Positions 23,075 through 35,200 of a stretch of 64,000 bases of DNA are shown here, piece after piece (position 1 is the stretch's first letter; every line of letters starts with the position of its first letter). The stretch covers positions 24,603,296 to 24,667,295 of the forward strand of contig JAJEKV010000002.1 in the NCBI GenBank assembly GCA_021234155.1, read 5' to 3'. The translations under genes were made by a program, and so were the position numbers. The stretch is from Isoetes taiwanensis. Its lineage: Eukaryota; Streptophyta; Lycopodiopsida; Isoetales; Isoetaceae. Under the pieces are notes generated by a model that made no database searches, was not told where the DNA came from, and saw nothing but the letters and a program-made list of their open reading frames with translations.

Positions 23075-23515
23075 CCCGACTTTTCAGATTGATTCTACTT
23101 TGGCGCCGACTTGAATTTGCACTAATTCTGGCCGAGGCCTCTATTGAAGATGTAAATTACACTCTAACCCATATGCCTTAGCTAACTAAGACCGGGTTTC
23201 ACGCTTATGAGTCGCCGTCACCATTTATGCCGTTGTCTCGACGCGGGCACCAAGATCCACTGAGCGGTCTCCATTGGTCCGGCATAATTCCCACTAGAAC
23301 TATGCCTCGGCCCTCGAAAGTATCATAAACCATAGATCACACTATCCTGCAGGTTCAAGACTGTCATGACTGCTATCCAATCCGCGATTCTCAAGATCAT
23401 ACTTGGCATTCCCCATGGAGACTGGGAACTCGAGCCCCGCCTCGACACTAAATGTAACGCCTTAACCGACATGCCCTTAACCAACTGGGTGAAACCATCT
23501 AGACATTTGCGAGTA
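23075..23515 (-). mobile_element. Dimeric tRNA-like (SINE-type) element
   Basis: On the minus strand the right half contains a box-A-like CCAGTTGGTTAAGGGCATG (about 23472-23490) and, about 40 bp on, a box-B-like GGCTCGAGTTCCC (about 23424-23436). A second box-A-like segment, TTAGTTAGCTAAGGCATATG (about 23170-23190), aligns with the first, followed in both by G-T-(A/T)-A-(C/T)-(A/T)-TT-type sequence and a GAGGC word. Two related tRNA-like heads therefore lie in the same orientation about 305 bp apart. The region is GC-richer than its surroundings. No cloverleaf can be folded well enough to call a functional tRNA. Confidence 0.5.
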
Positions 23516-23519
23516 GTCG

Positions 23520-25890
23520 CTTCTAACGCATTTTATGCCTAGATCTCCTCGAATGAGCTGCCTCCCCGTAATATCCGCAGGATGTAAGATATGCACTTCA
23601 TTACATGCACACATATATTATATTTGCCATCTTTTTTAGGAGTACTAATTCCTTGGCCTCGGCCTACGACCAAGGCCTCGACCTTCCTTGGAGATATGTA
23701 TGCCCATGCACACACATCCATCAAGACAGACAAATGTGTTGTTGCCAGGCTGTTAGCATTACAAAATGAACTTCACATGGCCACTATAATATTGTTGGAA
23801 TATGCTCTGCTCTCGCATTGCTATTTCCTGTTGTTTCTACTTTTAGATATAAGCTATTTCTCATCATGCATAGTGGGTACCGATTTCTGCATTTAGAAAG
23901 ATCTAGAAAGATTGTTAATGTATTTCTTCATGTCAAAAAATGTTATACCTCCAATTATCATTATGCAAGTCTCATTTTCCGAAGCAAACTCAGTCTCTTA
24001 TGTACTTTGCCATGTCATGTCCTTTGGAAGGATAATTCATCATCAAAATATCTTACTACTATTCTAGCTATGTCATTGCTTAAATAGCGACATCTTATAC
24101 AAGTTTACGCGAGAACTAAATTGCACATCTATTGCAAATGAGATGTAATCACTTTCATGTTGTTTGTAGCATACAAACAATATGCAATTCACCTAAAATT
24201 CAGATGCTTACAACGTAGAGCCATCATTGATATGTTTTAAGTGCAAAATCTCCAAATCTTGATATCAAAAAGCAATCTCCTAACCATCATCCATATTTTA
24301 AGCTAAACATATATACACCCTGATAAACTCCACACTATCAACGTTGAGTTATATGTGAAATCTTAGCCATAAGCAAACACATCTTTTGCTACAACCAACA
24401 AACAAATTAAACCCTTGCCTACTAAATTTCTTTCTTTCGATAAATTTACACCCTTGCCTACTAGCATGTAGCTAAAGCTCGACATTATGTGTACATCTTC
24501 GCTAGCTCAAACAAATACGAATAATGGCAACATTACAGTGCAAACAAACTTGCAACATGTTCTTAGAACAAGAGATTCTTAATTCTCATGAACAATGGAT
24601 ATTATACATGCTAAACACTTGAAATTCTTCTACAACCAAAATGTATTTCCTCTAAAGGCATAGGACATTATTGCAAAAATCACAACATCCAAACAAAACA
24701 CTATTCTCAAGAGCATAAATGCTACTCATGTTCCACAAGGCCCCCAAAACTGAATCAGTATGATTTTGTTCTAATGATTTCTTAGTGAAAACCAACTCTT
24801 AAAATCAATACCGGTATGTGGGCCAAAAAGTTTACAAAACCATGTCTAGTTATAGAATGTAGTTCATCAATGCAATTTAATAATGCGACAAACAAATATT
24901 GTTTCTTCAAATGGTATTGAAAGATGATAATTTATAGCTAGTTTTTATGACAACTTAGATATATGGTATGTATTACTACTTAATATATAAAGTTTATCAG
25001 AATGGTATTTGATCACATCTATTAGCCTTGGTTTATTGATATTATAATTTTACATGCATAATAGGTATGATATTTTACAATGATTAATCATCTTTGTAAT
25101 TTTATGTGCATAGTTATTATGATATTTTATAGTGATTAATTATCAATCAAAATATATGGTTTAGATTTACTAATATGTTTTTTCAATACCAATGCGATTA
25201 AAGAATGTTGTAAATATATCTAATTTTGAATGTGAAAAGCTAGTATGTTTTTTGTTTCATGATATCAATACGATTATAGAAGGTTGTAGGTATTCGTGAT
25301 TTTATCTAACGGTGCTTCATGTAGCAAGTTTGATGATCGATAAAAGACCATAATATTCCACCTTAATGTATTAGCTCAGTAAGTTTGAGGGCTCAAACAT
25401 GATTTTTTCCACGTGGTTCCAAATTGTGATATCAATTGGCATATGGTTCATCTGAACATTTTTTTTTTAATCAATATTTTCTTATTGTTAATATTTTTAT
25501 TTATGAGTTACAAAAGCAAAAGCAAAGATTACATAAGATAAAAAGATGCCCAAATTTTTTTTCCATTGAATTTTGTTATCATAGTACAACAATATTAGGC
25601 TTGCAAAAGGTAGACTTGAGTTATCAATTTTTTCTGGAATTACATTAGGTTCAGATTTATTTCCAACAACAATACCCTCTTGATTGGAGTCAAAGCATAT
25701 ATTTATTCTCCTTCATTGGCTCTGTCACATGGTAGCTACAACGAGCACCTGAAATATAAGAGAAGAATAGGTTACCAATTGGACAATTACTTCCTTCAAT
25801 CTCGTATACAGATATGTATTCCTCTGTGTTCGTTAATAGTAAGAAAAACAAATGCTAAGTAGAAACTTAATAGTTGTCCAAAGAAACTGG
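23520..25890. other. AT-rich intergenic, nothing recognised
   Basis: Long AT-rich stretch with only short open frames of biased composition. A locally repeated phrase, TGATATTTTA(C/T)A(A/G)TGATTAAT, occurs near 25069 and 25119. No RNA gene or transposon domain is seen. Confidence 0.4.
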
Positions 25891-25939
25891 CTGGATGCAG
25901 TGGGCTCACATCACGAGGTTGAACCAATTTTAAAAATTA

Positions 25940-26032
25940 ATCTAGTATTGAAGCTACCTTTCTAGTTGTTGCATGTTCAAGCTCACGAAGTTTCCTCACC
26001 AACAATGGCAATCTCTGCAAACCGTGTTTCTA
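25940..26032 (-). other. Isolated exon-like segment, unrecognised
   Basis: On the minus strand, after a good acceptor (GTTTGCTTAG), the frame reads KHGLQRLPLLVRKLRELEHA then TTRK before a GTAGCT donor. It has a heptad-like, charged, helix-forming composition. It lies 0.6 kb downstream of the phosphorylase exons on the same strand, but I cannot match it to that enzyme. It may be another gene's exon remnant or chance. Confidence 0.2.
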
Positions 26033-26652
26033 AGCAAACAAAACGTAATAAAAACATGAGCCCTCTTCCAGTTGCGCTACCATTTAAAAGTTAGAATCTT
26101 ATTTTAACTATAAATACGCTCGGAGCATAAATTTGGACATAGTACCGATCTATTCCTAAGAAACTGTTTTTTCCTACGAATAGATAGGATGCCTAGATTG
26201 AAGGCATGCATATACGCATGCCTATCATTAATGGGGTGCATTCTTGGACTTTATTTAATGAACACCACTAATTCTTCTTAACATGTGCACCAAACTTAAT
26301 ATACCTCTGAGGCTACATAATGTGTGGCAAGCTTAAGGCAAGCATATGTGCTCCATCAAGTCGCTCCTTAGTAAGCCCTATGTATTCCCTATATGCATGA
26401 ACAATGAAATCTTATGAAATCCAACATGCAAGCAACTTTGTGCAATTAGTTGAGTATTACCCATGTGACCCGGCAGATGAGACAAGAAATAGGATGCACC
26501 AACATCAGCGTGGAGCCCTTCCGTTTAAGATGTTCGAGGAAGTAGTAATGCATCCAATAGATAACCTGACCAATTTTAACAACCACAAATTAGAGATTAG
26601 GTTCAATCTCTAACTAATTTTATGAAAGAAACCAGAGATGCAAAGGAAGAAC

Positions 26653-27083
26653 CTTCATATGTCCTGGAAGCACATTTTCCAACAACTCTATAGGATACTT
26701 TTCCAGATTTTCTCTTATCACAGCGTGAATCGTGAAAGAAATACACCTTAGTTGTGATATCCCAAGGCTTCTTCCAATCCAAACTTTCCTCATTAACAAG
26801 TATTCACATTAACTCTATAACTCCAATTGTTGGGTGTGTGTCATTTAGATGAAATGCCACCTGTAAATAATGCCATATACAAACAACTCAAAAGTAATAG
26901 CATGAGAAGAATTAAAATATCATGCCATGATGAGCTGGCTGAAGTGAAATTCATATTCCTATTCTTAGTGGCACTGCAACATTAAATCTTAATATGGGCA
27001 AACCTTGTCTGCAAAGCAATCTAAAGTGGAATAACGCTCCTTAAATCTTCGAATAACATCTTGTAAAGATGTTGAAAACCACT
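26653..27083 (-). pseudogene. Alpha-glucan (starch) phosphorylase fragment
   Basis: Two consecutive exons are visible on the minus strand. Exon 27083-27004 ends STSLQDVIRRFKERYSTLDC FADK and has a GT donor. Exon 26860-26653 begins VAFHLNDTHPTIGVIELM and continues ILVNEESLDWKK, DITTKV, TIHAVIRENLEKYPIELLEN and VLPGHMK. This is the Q-L-N-D-T-H-P core of glycogen/starch phosphorylases, which release glucose-1-phosphate from alpha-1,4-glucans. Only about 95 of 800-1000 residues are present, far from the PLP site. An in-frame TGA at 26806-26804 replaces the conserved Arg of E-L-M-R (a CGA to TGA change), and one extra base near 26738 shifts the frame. No other phosphorylase exons were found nearby. 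It is a dispersed fragment, not a working gene. Confidence 0.82.
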
Positions 27084-27099
27084 AAATCATTATTTTAAA

Positions 27100-30000
27100 G
27101 ACTATCACCTTCTTAGAACATGGTCATAGAACACATAGAATATCTTCTTTTTTAAAACGAGAAGGTGTTGGTTTTCGTGTCAGGACGCCAGATGTAACGC
27201 CGCGATGCTGCCTCTCCCTCCCTCGCGGGCGCTTTCTTATTTTAGTCGTGATATGTCTCCTCGTCCCTTCACCTAACCTCGCCTAAACTCGAGAGGGAAG
27301 AGAGCAGCCGGGCGATTCCTCACTGACCTCCGATGGAAAGAAAAGATACATTACATCGCGGAAGTCATCGACCGTGGCCATCGGAAGCCATTGAATGTCA
27401 AGATGTTAAAAGTTTAAGCTTTACATTGCTTGGCCTGAATTGTCTAAGCTTGATGCCTTTGTAAGACTATCTCGACATAATGGCGCTTCGAACCGCTTAG
27501 GTTTCATTGGCAAATGAGCAGGAATCGCAATGCAGGAGTTACTTCAATACAAGCCGGTTAACCCTATATCCTGTACTTTATCTCGCTTTTGCAATGGTCA
27601 AGACTTCATTTGCTTTTACTCTCGCGATGTTCCGTAACCCTCGATTTTGTTGATGCTTGAAAAAGAGCTTACAAAATAGCTTACACGTCTTTCATTTGAG
27701 GTAGCACGCTTAGAAGCTGTGTAGCAAGCCAGGGCTTTGAAATCATCTAATGTTTTATGGTTCCAAAAGAGGAGGTTTCTAATAATTCTCCTCGACTCCT
27801 TTGTTTGCTCCTCTCTACAAGATTTGGGGAATGCAATTTTGTGGCTAATGCATTATTATGGAGTTAACCTATTGTCGCAAGAACCGGACAACAAGATAAT
27901 CGGAGATAGAAGAAATAAAGTGAGTTCAATAGAGCTCTGGTACAATCCAAACGCTTCAATAGAGCACGAATACGTTGTAACTTTTATCAAGCATCTCATG
28001 TAATTTTTACAAGAGACTCACAATGAGAAGGGACAAATTCCTTGGCTCCATGCATAGCCCAACTCAGAGGGAATGCATTACGCAAGGTTCGCCATGAGGT
28101 ATGGTAACAATTCAAATTGAAAAATTTTTGCCGCTGTCTCTGGGCTGTTGTTGCCGCAAACATTCATCATTTAGCAATGGCAACCAAATTGATTTAGATT
28201 ATCATTGTATGTGGCTGTAGATTGTGGATTTAGGATCTCCAAAAGCGTTACACCCTTACATTTTAATATGCTTAACTATCATTGTAGGTCCATGCCATCA
28301 ATGTGGAACCTAAAGTCAAAGACTAGAGGCAGATCACACTTGAGATCGCTAAGCAACTTGCATCTTCTTATCAGATCCGATGGTGATGGTGCATGGATTT
28401 GTGGTGTAAATTGTATATTCTAGGAATCAATAGATTCATCCGCATTGGCATCGTAGCAAACCTTCCAATTTGTTCATTTCTCTGCAAATATGTTCTTTGA
28501 TATAGGCCCTGCCAGAATACAAGCTAGCGTATCATATTGCCCCCATCAGCCATTGGTTACTTTGTTTTACCGATTAGAGAAAGAAGGCATTGATTTTGTC
28601 CAAAGATTGTTAGACCTCTTCAAGCAAAAGCTAGCACATGCAAATATATAGCCGCAGCTTGCAACATGGCTTTTCCTTGATTTTGTGCCTCCTCGCACAA
28701 CAAATTTCTCAATCGCTAAACTACATCATCACTCTGCATATGGTGTAACCAATTGACAATGCTAGCTAGATATCGCTTGGAAAGATCCTCAATTTTGTTT
28801 CTCCTCGCTTATGTGGTTGATATATGCTTTATAGGTAATGGAGATCCCAATGGAGATCCTCGCAACAAAGTCATTCCACAGAAAATGCCTGCTTAATATT
28901 CACCGGCCAACGCTTTTCCGTAATTTTTTTGAAGTCAGCATCAATTCGACTTGCCATTCCGTACTTCTTCTTTTTTGTGGAGGTAAGGGCCATCTGTATG
29001 GGTATGTCAACCAGCTTTCGAATGCTATTGATGGTTGACTCGTATATTGTTATTAGTAATGATATAGGTAAATAGACAAATGATACAAAGATCATTTGTC
29101 TATTTTCATGTATCATTTGTCCTGCGTGCTTATATCTCGTGATCAACATCGCTTGCCATAATCAAGGAAGGTGGCCCCGGGATTTTTTCCCCTCGCGGAG
29201 CTTTCGATTCTCCTCTCGCGGAGCTTCGATCTTGAGATGCCATTGTTATAGCCCGCACGGAATGGGGAGTCATATGGGCACCGACAATGATGGAGCTCGT
29301 GATTTGGCGCTTATGATCGAGGTTCCTTCCATATGCTCGCAGCATATCGAAGGTATCGCGACCAATGTCCCTTAATTTTTGCCACAATCTTGCATTTTGA
29401 ACTTCTCTTTGTCTTGAGTGATAGATTGTAGCTCTTTTTGAACTTGAATAATCCGCATTCTCCGATTTTTTCCAACGATTTTGTGTTGTTCATACTGTGG
29501 TACGCGTATGGGGGCTTGTTTGTTTTAAAAACAGAAAAGCAAGGTTTGGAGCCTGTGATTTTACCGACAAGGTAATAGCATCATGGGATGATTCCTTCTG
29601 AAATGATTTTCATTTTGATGTCATAATTTCAATGCTTGAAATCAATAACAAGTCACTCATTTTCGCTACTTCATTTTTCAATCGCTTTTGGTAATCGCTA
29701 CTAACACCATGTTTTTCTGGCTTAGGGCATCTATTTTCACATTCAACAGCCGAGTTGAACACCAAAGATGTTTCCATCTCCATATTTATGTGCTCTCAAT
29801 CGTAATCATTTATTTGACAAGTTTGTTATGCTATATTGATTTTATATTTCTTAATTTTTTATTCTGCTTAGGAAGGGTTTGCCTCATGATCTCATTGAGT
29901 AGTGTATTCTTTTTCTAATTCCATTATAATAATGCATGTATATTTATTCCCCGTGATCCTTTTTAGTCAAGGAAGACGTGCATGGTTCTATTATTGATGT

Positions 30001-31990
30001 TTGTTTCTTTGTCTTTATTCTAGGAGACTGAAAGCAAGTCCGCCTCTCGGCTAAAGCCGCAAGGATCGCCCTGGTTATCATAGAGCCATAATTTTCAATC
30101 GAGCAATTGTGCAAGCTAAGGTTTAAGATGAACAATTTGAGATCTTTACATTTCTACATGATTAGAGTCCGACAGAATAAGCGCGTAATAAATCAAGTTT
30201 TGTTCATTGCAACTACAATGATTTAGGAAGGTGGGATTTGGGGCTGATATAACAAGTTTCTCGCGACTTGCATTAAAGCTCGAGATGTCACTGAGCCGCA
30301 TCCTTGAAGGTAAAGTAATACAACTCCATATTATTTTCTTGGATTTTTTTTTGAATTTTAAACGATGGACAAGGAAAAAAAGCAATGTAGAAGTTTCATC
30401 GTAGTTGATTCAAAGATGTTGGTATGTTCAGACGATCTACTATTTCTAAATGTTGAGGAAGAAAGCAGAGCTAGAAACCCAACATTACCGGAGATTTCTT
30501 TGTCCAGCCCTAATTTGTTTCCCAGTTTGAATAGATTTTAAGTTATGCTTCATATTGTATCGCTTTCAAAGATTTAAACAAAGATGCAAAGATGCAGAAT
30601 TATGGTATCATACGTATATGAGATATATCAACCAAAACTACCTCTACCATCGTGGTTTTGCAAAGCTTATGAGGTTAAATTATAGGCAAGCTTCCTCGGA
30701 TCTCTCCCTTTGAGTAAGATTTTATTTTTGTTTTCCTTTCCGAATTGGTAGCTTTTCTCATGCGCTTGCTTGATTAGAACAAAGGCCCAAGAGGAGAGCA
30801 TCTTCGCCAGACTTCGGATGGCCGAAGAAGTGGACCTCAAATTTTAATGGCCAACGCTAAGTTTCATGAGACTCTAGATGAGACCTTTCGAAACTTGATC
30901 TCTTAAGATTTAAGAGAATCTGGCCTCGGCCATAGAAAAGGAACTCCGGCATGAATCGCCACCACCCCTCGCATCTTACACCTCCCCAAGCATCTTGGGT
31001 TCCGCATCCCACCACAAACATGCTTTGTTTTCCCGCTAAGCTTGGTCATATATTTTTTTTAATCTTGGTTGCTAGCACCTCGCTTGGCATGTTCTTCACA
31101 TAAATCCCGCATGGTCTCCGTGACTGGTCTTGGAAAAATGTAGACTAAGTATTAAGCAAGCCTAAAAAGGCGCATTGCATTCAAGCCATCTCTCTCGCTA
31201 TGTTTTGTTTTTCTCGCTTTTCATCTCTATGTTTTCCGGATTAACTTTGTTTGATTCTAATTGCTAACACGCTTGTCGTGATCCATAGGGTTCACGATTT
31301 GTTCCATCTCGTAAAAGCTTGGATCATCTTAGTCAGCTTTCCCATTTTACAAGCAACAAAAGGGTATGATCCCCGCACTTCCGCTAGTCATCTTAGAATG
31401 CCTTCTAATAAGCCGTGGGCCATCCTCTTTGATTCTCTTTTCTTTCATCATTGGAACACCGAGTTTGTTCCCCTCCATTAGCACTATTTTTCACTTTCTC
31501 TCACACATTTCCATTAGCAGATTAGTCGCCTTCTTTTCTTTTGGCAATTGTGTATTCCGTGGTTTGCGTAACAAAATTAAAGAGATGATGTCAAAATAGA
31601 GCTCATCCAATAATGCATCATATTAAAATGAATATGCTATTCATGCCCCATCTATGAATCTTTCAATACACGTTTCGAAAATATCGATGTAATCTAAGGG
31701 TTTAGATACCTTACTGTTTCACATATGGATTTTAGCTTAGATGTCATAATATGTATTATTGAAGAGACTTGCTTGCTTTCAAGTTTGTATGGGACCCGTG
31801 ATGTTACACTAGAGCCGATATCTCGATGGATGCTTTTCATACGCTTAAAAGTACATGATATTAAGTGTTTTGCATTGATATATTTTGTTTAGAACTTGAA
31901 AGGACCATTTTACAATGTTGTCGGGACTAATCACGTGATACTATATATATAGGCCAACATTCAATACGCTCTAATAAGCCTTTATTATTC
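27100..31990. other. Intergenic with unrecognised coding-like scraps
   Basis: Around 27195 the sequence TGTAACGCCGCGATGCTGCC resembles the start of some plant LTRs, but no partner LTR was found. Between 28.6 and 29.4 kb minus-strand frames have protein-like composition but no motif I can name. A near-duplicate pair, CTCGCGGAGCTTTCGATTCT and CTCGCGGAGCTTCGATCTTG, lies at about 29190-29235. The rest shows nothing. Confidence 0.3.
29070..29105. repeat. Perfect 15-bp inverted repeat (hairpin)
   Basis: AAATAGACAAATGAT (29070-29084), a 6-nt spacer ACAAAG and its exact complement ATCATTTGTCTATTT (29091-29105). A third half-copy, ATCATTTGTC, follows at 29112. It could be a foldback remnant or a transcript hairpin. 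Confidence 0.9.
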
Positions 31991-32007
31991 CTGATTTTGT
32001 AAAAAGA

Positions 32008-32245
32008 AATGTAACCTCTAGCCCACTCAAGCAATTTTCCATGAAGTTTCATGTGCATCAAAAATTGCATAAAAAATGCTGCTAAGCATCAAGGCTTAAC
32101 AAATTTGATCTCAAAGATTGGGCTTCATGCAAGAAGAAAAGTTTTGATTTGTAAACGTAAAATGTAACCTCTAGCCCGTACTCATGCAAATTTCCATCAA
32201 GGATCAATGCGGCATCAAAAATTGCACAAAAAATGTTACATTGCT
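32008..32245. repeat. Direct duplication, offset about 152 bp
   Basis: AAATGTAACCTCTAGCCC at about 32008 recurs at about 32160. Both copies continue with CTCA(A/T)GCAA, TTTCCATGAAG or TTTCCATCAAG, GCATCAAAAATTGCA and AAAAAATG. The second copy also ends in an AATGTTAC word. Confidence 0.85.
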
Positions 32246-32249
32246 TAAT

Positions 32250-35200
32250 GCTTTAAGCATGCTATTTTCACATTCCGTGCTTCTTTGGAAGTAGCACTGT
32301 GAGCTTTGTAATCATGCTTTTGTGTATTAACTCGTGGAGGGTTTAGGAAGGTTCTTTTGTTTGTTTGAAGTAGCAATGGTGAGCTTTTAGCATGGGTTTC
32401 CTCGTGGATTATTATTCCCGAGGGTTTGTGGACTTTTTTTTTTAATTTTACAATATTGTATTGGATTTGGTATACCTAAGTGAAGGGTGACAACAATGCA
32501 TTGTATATGGATTGCGAAAAGCAAACCTTAATGCAAATAATTGCTTAACCTCGGTACAAGTTTCTTTCTCCTCTTTGAAATTCTTTTTGCCCATTATCCT
32601 CAATTCCTTTCGCATTGGCCAATCCATATGGATTATATTTTGAAAGATGTTACTCGAAAGTGGCAACTTGAGTACCTTTGGGCTTTCTATGTTGTATCAA
32701 TTTGAATTTCTTTAAAAATAAAAAAATTATTTCACTTTAAAATCACTTTAAATAATTATACATCCGCATGAAAAGTCACATGTTAGGCATAGGGTTTATG
32801 GTTTTAGTAGTCTAGAGTTTAGAGTTGGTTCAAGGGCTTATCACATCATTAAACTTGAAGAACTGAAAAGGATGTAACATAAATGAGCATGCAATGCTAT
32901 TGATCATGTCATCACACATCATCACTAAAGCATCTTTTAGATATGGAGACAATTTCCCAATGGTGGATCCGCCAAACTATATTTTTCTCGAGGAATTTAA
33001 CCTAAGATTGCATTTTATGTTAGGAGGCCCTACTCGCAGTAAGTAGTAAGGGCATTTCATGTTAGGGATGCACGCTTATTATGTCTACGATTCGCTCAAT
33101 TCCTACATCGCCTATTGTTCCTACCTATCCTCGCCTAATGCCCCATTAATTCTTTTACATCTATGCATTACCTAATACATTTAGTGCTTATAGTTCCACC
33201 CTTTACTAACCCCTGCTATATATCTATTCATTCCATTATGTGATAAAAAATGGGTGATCGGGCCGCACACACGTTTCTAGGTTTGAAAGTGAAATCATAA
33301 GTATTTAATTTCCTAAACCCGTATCACACTCATCCATTTTGCCCAAAGGTGACTCTTTACAAGAAAGAAATGGAGTTAATAAACAAAGTTTGCAGTCGTA
33401 ACAAAGAACTCCTGTTACTTTTAAACATAATATGCCTAGTCATGCCACAAGCATCCAAGGCTTAAAAATAAATATGTGGCGTGTTTTAAATAACCGATGT
33501 TTAGACATGCGACAAGCATCCTAACATTACAAATTTGTGGTATTGACCAGATAACACAAACTAGTAAATCCTTATCTTGCGTAAGGCTTACACCACACGT
33601 GCATTCCAAGATCTATATTTGTGATCTATCTCTAAAACTTTTACAAAGCCAAAATCATCATAGAACTTTACGATCAGACCATGGATATACCTCCCATGCT
33701 GGAATTATAAGCAATACCATACACAATATCCATAAATATTTATGGTAACAAGCACAACAAGTTTGACTTTTACAACACAAGTTTTAAATCTGCTATATTA
33801 CTTAGCTGCCTTTTATTGATCTTGTAAGCAATACGTATAAAAATATAAAAATGAGCAAAACCTGTTTGAAAGCTCATCTATCACAGCATCTTGTTTTGAA
33901 TCATCACCATTCGGTCCTTGCCATAATAGTATCCTTCAAATTTCTTGTTGGAAGATTCTTTAGATTACTGTAGAACTAACTACTAAACTCTAATGACGCC
34001 AACAGTTCAAACGCAAAGATCCAAGCACCCATATTGTGATCCTGCACTTGATCCTGTATTTTTGCTAAGGAACAATGTAATGCTGCAGGCCGTTTATAGT
34101 TTTCAACAAAGAGCAGAGAAAAATCCCAGATAAACAATCTCTCGCCCTGAAATCTATATGTACAGCGCTGAGCTAAGTACATCTATTGAGCACACAAAAC
34201 GATTTCTGTAAACGTCTCTTTGCAAAACGATTTCGCAACGCCCCTTTGTATCCTCGATTTAGGCAACATGCACAAGCCCTTTTTGCAAGCAACAAGCTCA
34301 GACCATTTTTGCAGGTAGAAACTATGTATCCAAAGCTTTATACAACTCAGGGCAAATTAAAGCTATTTTCACATACCGGATTCTGTAGCAGCTGATTCTT
34401 GTAGCAGACTAGTGTTCATCAGTTCTTTTTTGGCATACCCAATGCCTTCTAATCCGCTTTTTCATAGCCTGGGACTTATCTGTGCATAAACCATCTACTG
34501 TATAGCCACGAACCATAGTCTTCCAGACATCGGTATGTAGTATCAGAGCATAGGCGACAGTTTAGGCGCCAAAGCCAAAAGCCCCAAATGCTTTGGCTAT
34601 AATTCATGTGCCACAATATTTTCTTCATAGAAAACTCTTAGAAAGGAAAAAGCATAAGAGAATATTGTTTACAGGAAAATCCTTACGGGGATGCTCGGAA
34701 TGTACATTCTTTAAACTACATGTCTTGCGGAAGTATTTGATGTCATCGGCACCGTGCACCAACATTGTAATAGTTCCATTTTTTCTATGCAAAGAAATAC
34801 CTTCACAAAAATAACAAGTACAGATATTTCTTTTTCTACCATCATTTTTCGCCCTATAGCAAACATAATAATAACAACCGTACCAACCCTTGTACATGGT
34901 TATTTTTCAACTTTCTCATTTGCCAAATGGTATCCCTTAGAGACAAGCTTTCAAAAAAGGTCAAATGACAACATGTGTACAACAAGATCTAGTTGTCCAA
35001 CTTGTATTTTTACATTCTTGCATAGTTTTCCATCACAGGGTGTAAATATGGTAATGCTACCCAAAACGCTGTTACCTTAGCACCTAAGTAAAAGCACCTC
35101 ATTCCTCACCAAGCTTCAATTTCACAAGTTTATCTCGGCAGAGTTTGAAATCCTTTAGCGAGTTTCTTTTCAAATTCCTTTCCCACACAATATAGATTGC

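Noticed and set aside
23424-23490. Candidate minus-strand tRNA gene
   Set aside because: Box B deviates from consensus, no acceptor stem pairs, and a second related head lies nearby, so a SINE-type element is more likely.
27195-27330. Possible LTR start (TGTAACGCC...)
   Set aside because: No second LTR, primer-binding site or retroelement coding motif could be found in the following 10 kb.
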